Source of the DNA: Luteibaculum oceani
Lineage (GTDB): Bacteria > Bacteroidota > Bacteroidia > Flavobacteriales_D > Luteibaculaceae
Reading direction: 5' to 3'
Length of the DNA stretch: 64,000 nt
NCBI RefSeq assembly: GCF_007995015.1
Contig: NZ_VORB01000005.1
Span: forward strand, 62,001 to 126,000
Position 1 is the stretch's first letter. The number at the start of each line of letters is the position of its first letter. Shown piece by piece: positions 58,095 through 64,000 of this stretch. Under the pieces are notes generated by a model, which was not told the DNA's origin, did no database searches, and saw only the letters and a program-made list of their open reading frames with translations. Made by a program: the position numbers and the translations under genes.

Positions 58095-58529
58095 TTTTTG
58101 TGCCATAAACAAAGCATGTAGGTTAGATACATTGCTCTAACCAAATTCTAAACTGTTGGAATCTCGAAAAAATACGACTTAGATGGAATTGGACTGATTT
58201 CAATTAATATATATAATGACCTAGCTTAGTTTTTCATTTATTTAAACTATCTAAGATTGCCGCATTAGAAAAAACCACACTAACTTGACCCATAGGAATC
58301 CATCTAGACCTATTTCAGGCAATTTATACACAATCGTTTCAGGGCTCAAAACCCGCCGTATAACCTACATTTTAAACCGCTTATCCTAGATTTAAAGTAA
58401 ACAAACGTTAATATTCGCTATGATTTCGAATGGATTTTCTTTAGTTTTAGGCAGTTTTGGATTTTTGACCCTCGTTTAAAATCCAACTTTTAACAATTGA
58501 GTAAAAGTTTAAATCAAAAACAACAATCT
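58095..58529 (+). other. Long leader/intergenic region before susC-like gene
   Basis: 435 bases without a gene. An inverted repeat with 9-base arms, TTGGATTTT (58457-58465) and AAAATCCAA (58478-58486), lies about 45 bases before the start codon and may be a control site or leader hairpin. No clean TAnnTTTG box was found. The rest shows no recognisable signal. Confidence 0.45.
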
Positions 58530-61500
58530 ATGAAAAAGCAATCAGCATTATTGTTGATCTGTTCTTTCCTACTGAGTGTCCAGCTTTGGGCTCAGGAAAG
58601 AACCATTCGGGGGACGGTAATCTCCGCCGATGACCAAACGCCCTTACCAGGGGTATCCGTCAGGATAGCAGAAAATGAATCAGTAGGTACGATTACCGAC
58701 ATCGACGGTAAGTACGAACTGAAAGTAGGATCCGATGCTACCGCCCTCATCTTCTCTTTCGTTGGATTTGAAAGAAAGAAAGTAGCCATTGGTGCCGAAA
58801 ACACTATTAATGTTTCTTTACGTACCAGCTCACTCGACCTAAACGAGGTAGTAGTAACAGCCAACGCAATTGTTCGTGAGAAGAAAGAGCTTGGTTACGC
58901 AGTTACTACTATTGACGGTGAAGAAACAACCAAAGCAAGGGACGCGAACGTTCTTAACACCATGGCAGGAAAAGTTCCTGGAGTGCGTGTTACCAGTCAG
59001 TCGGGTTCTCTTGGGGGTGGTGCTAAAATCATTATCCGTGGAGCAACTTCGCTTTCGGGTAATAACCAGCCACTGTTTGTAGTAGATGGTAACCCACTTT
59101 CTAACTCCGGATTTAACGGAACTCGTAACGACATTATTACGGGAGGTGTAGACGTTGGTAACCGTGCTGCAGACATTAACCCAGATGATATCGAAAGCAT
59201 CTCGGTTCTTAAAGGTGCAGCTGCAACCGTACTATACGGTTCTCGTGCTAAGAACGGGGCCATCATCATTACCACTAAATCAGGGAAGAGTTTAAAGGGA
59301 TCTGGCAAGAAAACAGCTGTTACTTTAAACTCTTCTGTGCGTTTTGACAATCCGTTGAGACTTCCTGATTTCCAAAATGAGTACGCTCAGGGGGATCAAG
59401 GAAACTATGACGCGCAGAACTTTGCCAATGGTTGGGGGCCAAAAATTAATGGGCAAAGAGTATTAGATTGGAAAGGTGACTCTACTAATTTAAGAGCTTA
59501 TCCAGATAACGTAAAGAACTTTTACGAAACAGGAGCTACTTATATTAATAGTGTTTCTCTTTCACAGGGTGATGAAAACGGTGATTTCCGCTTTGGTTAC
59601 ACCAACCTTTCTCAGTCTGGTATTATTCCAAACTCTAGTTTAGAACGTAATACATTTACTATTAACTCGGGAAGACAGCTTACAGAAAAACTGCACATGC
59701 AAGTTGCTGGTAGTTATATCAACACTGTAACCGAGGGTAACGCTAGACAAGGGGGGAATAACCCTTCTACCACCATCGCATTAATCAATGGACTTCCGAG
59801 AACCATTTCTCAGGAAGAATTACAAAACAACGTAGTGGATGAGTTCGGTAACCCCTATGGATTAGATGGTAACAGAACCATAAACAACCCATACTGGGTA
59901 ACTGCTCACAACAATACCCTTAACGATGTAGATCGTTTTTACGGTAACGCAACTTTAAATTACAAGTTTAGCGATAACGTATCGGCTACGTACCGTTTAG
60001 CAAATGACTTCTATAGCGACGTTCGCGAAAACGTAATGCGTAAAGGAACTTTGGGTAGAGTAAACGGAGAATATGAAGTAAGAGACATTTTCTACAACTC
60101 CATTAACTCCGAGTTGATGTTAAACGTATCCAAGCAACTTAATGAAGATTTTAAATTCGACGGGTTATTTGGACATAACGTTAACCAGAGAAGTGTAAAT
60201 TCTACGCGTATCCAGGGTGCTGACCTATTAGCAAAAGATCTATACACTTATGCAAACGCACAGAGTATTTCTAATACCTCTGACTCTGAGTTGAGAAGAC
60301 TATATGGATTATTCGCTCAGTTAAGATTTGGTTACAAGGATTACTTATTCTTGGAATTAACAGGAAGAAACGACTGGTCTTCTACCCTTCCGGTAGATAA
60401 CAGATCTTACTTCTACCCTGGTGCTTCTGCATCTTTCATGTTCTCTGAAATTCTTCCAGAAAGCACTAAAGAGTGGTTATTCTCAGGTAAGTTAAGAGCG
60501 AACATTGCAGCTGTAGGTTCTGATGAGGATCCATACAGATTGAACTTCTTCTTTACTCCACTTTCAGATGCATTTACCCAGTTTGTACCTAACCTGCTTT
60601 ACCCACACAACGGTAGACCAGCGTTTGCTGCAACCAACACCATTCCTAACGCTAATCTTAAGCCACAGCGTCAGATTACTAAGGAATTTGGTACGGAGTT
60701 AATCTTCTTCGGAGGTAGATTAAGAACGGACATTAACTACTACAACATCCAAACTAAAGACCAAATCGTTCAATTAACAGTTCCTCAGTCTACAGGATTT
60801 AACCTTAAAACTGTAAACGCAGGAACCATCCAAAACGAGGGTATCGAAATCTTACTTTCTGGTATTCCGGTACAATTGGATAACGGATTTACTTGGACAT
60901 CTACCTTTAACTTTGGATCGAACAAGCAAATTGTAAAAGAGCTTGCACCGGGTCTTGAGGAGTACACCTTAACTTCAGGATTTAGTGGTCTACAAATTAA
61001 AGCTGAAGAAGGAGAAGAATTCGGTCTTTACGGTGGTGGTTACGTAAGATCTCCAAACGGAGATGTAGTAATCGATGAGACTACTGGATTAAGACAATTC
61101 GAATCTGGAGTTCGTTTAGGAGATATTTACCCAGACTGGACTTTAGGTATCAACAACGAATTTAGCTACAAAGGTGTTACCGCTTCTTTCCTTATCGACA
61201 TTAGAAAAGGTGGAGTAATTTACTCTAACACTGTACAAGATTTACGCTTCTCTGGTTTAGCGGCAGAAACTGCTGAAAACGGAAGAGCTGACTTTGTTGA
61301 TGAAGGAGTAAACGTTGTTAGAGACGGAAGTGGTGCTATCACTGGATACAAGCCAAATGAAACAAGTGTTTCTGCACAAGACTACTGGCAACAAATTTCT
61401 AACAACAGTTTAGCAGAGCCATCTACTTACGCAGCTGACTTTGTGAAACTAAGAGAACTTAAAATTGGTTACAACCTTCCAAAAAGATGGATAGCTAATA

Positions 61501-61682
61501 GCCCATTTGCATCAGTATCAATAGGTATCGAAGGAAGAAACTTATGGTTAATTGATAGTGAGGTTCCTCACATCGATCCTGAGGTAAACTTCTTCGGAAC
61601 TAGCTTAACTGGTGAAGGGGTAGAGTTTGCTTCTGTACCTAGTACAAGAACTATTGGATTTAACCTACGTGTAACCCTTTAA
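58530..61682 (+). CDS. SusC/RagA-family TonB-linked outer-membrane transporter
   Basis: 1050 residues from the ATG at 58530, which directly gives a signal peptide (KKQSALLLICSFLLSVQLWAQ). A regulatory-like beta domain (RTIRGTVISADDQTPLPGVSV, about 24-105) precedes the plug (NVLNTMAGKVPGVRV, IIIRGATSLSGNNQPLFVVD, ATVLYGSRAKNGAIIITTK) and a 22-strand barrel type sequence ending GFNLRVTL. SusC takes up oligosaccharides or peptides delivered by SusD. No glycoside hydrolase or peptidase gene is adjacent, so the substrate is unknown. Pairs with the SusD-like gene 15 bases downstream. Confidence 0.96.
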   Translation: MKKQSALLLICSFLLSVQLWAQERTIRGTVISADDQTPLPGVSVRIAENESVGTITDIDGKYELKVGSDATALIFSFVGFERKKVAIGAENTINVSLRTSSLDLNEVVVTANAIVREKKELGYAVTTIDGEETTKARDANVLNTMAGKVPGVRVTSQSGSLGGGAKIIIRGATSLSGNNQPLFVVDGNPLSNSGFNGTRNDIITGGVDVGNRAADINPDDIESISVLKGAAATVLYGSRAKNGAIIITTKSGKSLKGSGKKTAVTLNSSVRFDNPLRLPDFQNEYAQGDQGNYDAQNFANGWGPKINGQRVLDWKGDSTNLRAYPDNVKNFYETGATYINSVSLSQGDENGDFRFGYTNLSQSGIIPNSSLERNTFTINSGRQLTEKLHMQVAGSYINTVTEGNARQGGNNPSTTIALINGLPRTISQEELQNNVVDEFGNPYGLDGNRTINNPYWVTAHNNTLNDVDRFYGNATLNYKFSDNVSATYRLANDFYSDVRENVMRKGTLGRVNGEYEVRDIFYNSINSELMLNVSKQLNEDFKFDGLFGHNVNQRSVNSTRIQGADLLAKDLYTYANAQSISNTSDSELRRLYGLFAQLRFGYKDYLFLELTGRNDWSSTLPVDNRSYFYPGASASFMFSEILPESTKEWLFSGKLRANIAAVGSDEDPYRLNFFFTPLSDAFTQFVPNLLYPHNGRPAFAATNTIPNANLKPQRQITKEFGTELIFFGGRLRTDINYYNIQTKDQIVQLTVPQSTGFNLKTVNAGTIQNEGIEILLSGIPVQLDNGFTWTSTFNFGSNKQIVKELAPGLEEYTLTSGFSGLQIKAEEGEEFGLYGGGYVRSPNGDVVIDETTGLRQFESGVRLGDIYPDWTLGINNEFSYKGVTASFLIDIRKGGVIYSNTVQDLRFSGLAAETAENGRADFVDEGVNVVRDGSGAITGYKPNETSVSAQDYWQQISNNSLAEPSTYAADFVKLRELKIGYNLPKRWIANSPFASVSIGIEGRNLWLIDSEVPHIDPEVNFFGTSLTGEGVEFASVPSTRTIGFNLRVTL

Positions 61683-61697
61683 AACCGATTTACAACA

Positions 61698-63119
61698 ATG
61701 AAACTGAATAAAACATTTATAGGCATCTTACTATTGAGCACCATGGCTCTAGTAAGCTGTAAAAAGGATTGGTTAGACGTTAACCAAGATCCTGAGACAA
61801 CCAGCAATGTAGATCCAGAATTCTTGATTTACACGGCTCAATCTGAATACGCTACCAACAGAACCACAGAGATCGGATTATCGGGATCTATGTGGACCCA
61901 ATTATGGGCCTCAGGTGCTTCTGCATCCGTATTTAGAAATCCGGAGCGTTACATTTTCTCTGTATTTACTACAGGTAACACTTGGAGAAACCACTATCCA
62001 AACTCTCAGAAAAACCTGAAGTTTGCTATTGACATCGCAGAAAATCCAGAGAGTGGACCTGCTAAACCAAACATCGCGGCACAAGCCAAGGTGATGCGTG
62101 CACTTATTTTCTACACAACTACCATGTTGTGGGGCGATGTGCCATATTCACAAGCAATTAATTCAGACATCGATGCTCCTAAATTCGATAGACAAGAGGA
62201 CATCTTAAATGGCCTACTTGGAGAATTAGATGCTGCAATTGCCCAGTTTGATCCAAACGATGTAAACGTGGCGAACGACCACTATTTTGCAGGAAATGTA
62301 CCAAAGTGGATTGCATTTGCTAAATCACTTAAGTTTAGAATCTTGATGACTATGGTTGATTCAGATCCTTCTAAGCAAAGTGAAATTCAAGCAATGCTAG
62401 CGGAAGGTGGAATGATTTCATCCAATGCTGAAGCTGCAGAATATGGATTCTACAACGAGTCTGGACACTACAATCCAAACTGGAACGTACTAAACACCTT
62501 TGCTGGTGGTCAGAACCTATTCTATTTTGCTTCTGAAGTAACTGTAGAAACTATGAAGAAGTACAACGATCCTAGATTGAACATTTACTTCTTCCCTGGA
62601 AACGACACTACTGGAATTAGAGGTGTTGAGCCTGGTACATCTGGAGACTACGACAAGGATGCTAGAATTAGCCTTAACGTTGTACGTCCTGACGCACCAG
62701 AGCGCGTATTTACATACACAGAGCAGCTGTTCTTGGAAGCAGAAGCTGAATTTAGATTTGGATCTGCGGTAAATGCAGATGCAAAAATGCGCGCTGCGAT
62801 CACTAACTCTATGCAATACTGGGGTGTAGACCAAACGGCTATTGATGCTTACTTGGTAACCCTTCCAAACTTAGCTACTCAAACTCCAGCACAAGGACTT
62901 CAGTTAATAGCTGAGCAACACTGGATTGCTTCTATTGACAAGCCTATTGAAGCTTGGACGAACTGGAGAAGATTGGAGTTCCCAGCTCTTTCTCTACCGG
63001 ATGGAGCAACATTAGGAGATATTGTTAGAAGGCTTCCTTATCCACCAGATGAGGTAAACTCTAACCCTAACGCTCCAACGCAACCATCTCTTGATACTAA
63101 GATGTGGTTCGATAAATAA
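61698..63119 (+). CDS. SusD/RagB-family lipoprotein
   Basis: 473 residues. The lipoprotein signal ends STMALVSC followed by KKDWLDVNQDPETTSNVDP, the usual mature start of the SusD-like_2 group. TPR-type helices follow (KVMRALIFYTTTMLWGDVPYSQA, IAFAKSLKFRILMTMV, TEQLFLEAEAEFRFG), and the end is near RLEFPALSLP and RRLPYPPDEVNSNP. It captures ligand for the SusC barrel at the surface. It ends at a strong terminator. Confidence 0.96.
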   Translation: MKLNKTFIGILLLSTMALVSCKKDWLDVNQDPETTSNVDPEFLIYTAQSEYATNRTTEIGLSGSMWTQLWASGASASVFRNPERYIFSVFTTGNTWRNHYPNSQKNLKFAIDIAENPESGPAKPNIAAQAKVMRALIFYTTTMLWGDVPYSQAINSDIDAPKFDRQEDILNGLLGELDAAIAQFDPNDVNVANDHYFAGNVPKWIAFAKSLKFRILMTMVDSDPSKQSEIQAMLAEGGMISSNAEAAEYGFYNESGHYNPNWNVLNTFAGGQNLFYFASEVTVETMKKYNDPRLNIYFFPGNDTTGIRGVEPGTSGDYDKDARISLNVVRPDAPERVFTYTEQLFLEAEAEFRFGSAVNADAKMRAAITNSMQYWGVDQTAIDAYLVTLPNLATQTPAQGLQLIAEQHWIASIDKPIEAWTNWRRLEFPALSLPDGATLGDIVRRLPYPPDEVNSNPNAPTQPSLDTKMWFDK

Positions 63120-63124
63120 ACCTT

Positions 63125-63148
63125 AAAAGGAGGCTTCGGCCTCCTTTT
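63125..63148 (+). terminator. Terminator of the SusC/SusD operon
   Basis: Ten-base perfect stem AAAAGGAGGC/GCCTCCTTTT with a TTCG tetraloop, then T and G. It lies 5 bases behind the stop codon. Confidence 0.95.
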
Positions 63149-63155
63149 TGCATTT

Positions 63156-63184
63156 AACCCCAGGCAGTTAAACTGTCTGGGGTT
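63156..63184 (+). terminator. Second hairpin behind the SusD-like gene
   Basis: AACCCCAG (63156-63163) pairs with CTGGGGTT (63177-63184) with an imperfect inner extension, followed by TTG. It is a probable back-up terminator. Confidence 0.65.
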
Positions 63185-63325
63185 TTGTGTTTTGGGGTTT
63201 ATTAAAATGCTAGTAAGCATTTCATAAGCCAATAAGCACAACTCTTGCGTGCGTACTCCAAGAGACTCTTCTATCTTTCACATGGCTGACTTACAAATCC
63301 AGCAGCGCCGTGCGGTGGGGTTTAG

Positions 63326-63400
63326 CGAGCAGCCCCCTACATCCAAGACAAATAGAACAGTCAGAATTTCAATAGATATAGTTATGTTTGGAATAACCCT
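63326..63400 (+). pseudogene. Remnant of an RHS repeat-associated core
   Basis: In the frame of the downstream gene this reads PYIQDK, a TAG stop at 63353-63355, then NSQNFNRYSYVWNNP, running on into MKYTDPSG. This is the classic RHS core end (YIQDx-NTQNFNRYSYVLNNPLKYTDPSGY, from memory), with one stop where TGG or another sense codon would fit. The rest of the RHS protein is absent upstream: another stop lies at 63323. Confidence 0.7.
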
Positions 63401-64000
63401 ATGAAATATACCGACCCCAGCGGGTACATTATTGAACCGGAAGCCGTAGAAAGAGATCCTGTTGTTATTAATAATGGAGGTTCACATAACAACTTCGGCT
63501 TCGGACATAGAAACATCTACAATCCAATGGATTCTTATAATTGGTATGGTAGTCATGGATGGAATGTGAGCTGGGAACCAACCAGATGGGTACCACCACC
63601 CCCTCCACCAGAAAACAAAGACGAGAGTAAGGATAAGGATAGCGAAGTGGAAGCTCCAACTGAAATCCAAAACTTTTACATTGGAAATCCCAATGCCAAT
63701 GTGGCTCACCTAAGATTTTTGTTGCAATATTTCGAATTTGAGGGTGGAGAGTTTTACATAACCTTTGGAACCAAATTTCATGCTGAGGGTGTAGTGCAGA
63801 CAGAGGTTGAGCGAGGTGGGGGGAATACAATTTCAGGAATTCCGTCTGACATTTCAGGGGGTGGCTCTATTGTTACTACAGAAGTTGGTTTGGCTGCGGA
63901 TTTGACTATTAAAGAAATGGCCAAAAAAGCCCCTCAATCTTTGAAAGTTATTTCTAAAGTTTCGAATGGAGGAGGTGGTGTTTTAGGTGCTTTTGATAAT
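63401..64000 (+). CDS. Orphan RHS C-terminal (effector-tip) protein, 3' end outside window
   Basis: From the ATG at 63401 there are 200 codons open to the window end. The first residues (MKYTDPSGYI) are the junction between an RHS core and its variable C-terminal domain. Then come a Gly/Asn/Tyr/Trp-rich segment (GGSHNNFGFGHRN), a Pro run (WVPPPPPPENK), a charged linker and a beta-rich part (FLLQYFEFEGGEFYITFGTKF). A Gly/Ser stretch leads to LADLTIKEMAKKAPQSLKVI. No toxin motif is recognised in the visible part. Since the core upstream is broken, translation could start at this ATG. It may be a leftover or silent tip cassette. Confidence 0.6.
   Translation, partial: MKYTDPSGYIIEPEAVERDPVVINNGGSHNNFGFGHRNIYNPMDSYNWYGSHGWNVSWEPTRWVPPPPPPENKDESKDKDSEVEAPTEIQNFYIGNPNANVAHLRFLLQYFEFEGGEFYITFGTKFHAEGVVQTEVERGGGNTISGIPSDISGGGSIVTTEVGLAADLTIKEMAKKAPQSLKVISKVSNGGGGVLGAFDN

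Overview
The window looks like chromosomal DNA of a member of the Bacteroidota, most likely a marine-type Flavobacteriales (inference; no rRNA gene is present). The evidence is a complete type IX secretion/gliding motor operon (porP-gldK-gldL-gldM-gldN) plus gldA, several secreted proteins ending in type IX sorting domains, a SusC/SusD pair, a second TonB-dependent receptor, lipoproteins with a Cys-Lys-Lys start after the lipobox, and promoters of the Bacteroidota form TTTG-N19-TAnnTTTG.

Layout. 1-12075 is an accessory, surface-oriented region: the 5' part of a TonB-dependent receptor, a small basic secreted protein, a Rieske-fold-like lipoprotein, a giant multidomain type IX cargo protein, a small lipoprotein, and a cluster of three related type IX cargo proteins with a truncated gene among them. 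12200-14527 holds initiator tRNA-fMet and the GTPase pair era-der. 14762-23090 holds a GIY-YIG protein, an ABC exporter, metK with a strong SAM-II-like riboswitch candidate, gldA, the operon rsgA-dtd-mazG-like-subtilase, and a Fic protein. 23218-30350 holds a secreted M28 peptidase and a biotin cluster (bioF-bioD-bioA-ketoacyl synthase-bioB). 30408-40799 holds atpD-atpC, ribF with an overlapping LRR protein, a compact lipid set (phosphopantetheinyl transferase, prenylglyceryl phosphate synthase, PAP2 phosphatase), ahcY, pepD and an ABC-F protein. 40858-50223 (minus strand) is one apparent seven-gene operon: topA, a degenerate ureohydrolase-like gene, porP, gldK, gldL, gldM, gldN. 50387-58046 holds miaB, a sigma-54 activator, lptE-like, an acidic TPR-like protein, secG, groES and groEL. 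58530-63119 is a SusC/SusD nutrient uptake pair, and the right edge is an orphan C-terminal piece of an RHS-type protein.

How the genes work together. The porP/gldKLMN products form the type IX motor and export core that would secrete the five sorting-domain proteins found here. MetK and AhcY make and recycle within the S-adenosylmethionine cycle that also feeds BioA, BioB and MiaB. The prenylglyceryl phosphate synthase next to a PAP2 phosphatase suggests an ether-type prenyl lipid step. The most noteworthy non-coding signals are the SAM-II-like leader of metK and a near-consensus sigma-54 promoter in front of groES, 3 kb downstream of a sigma-54 activator gene. No CRISPR array, prophage, insertion sequence or integrase was seen.
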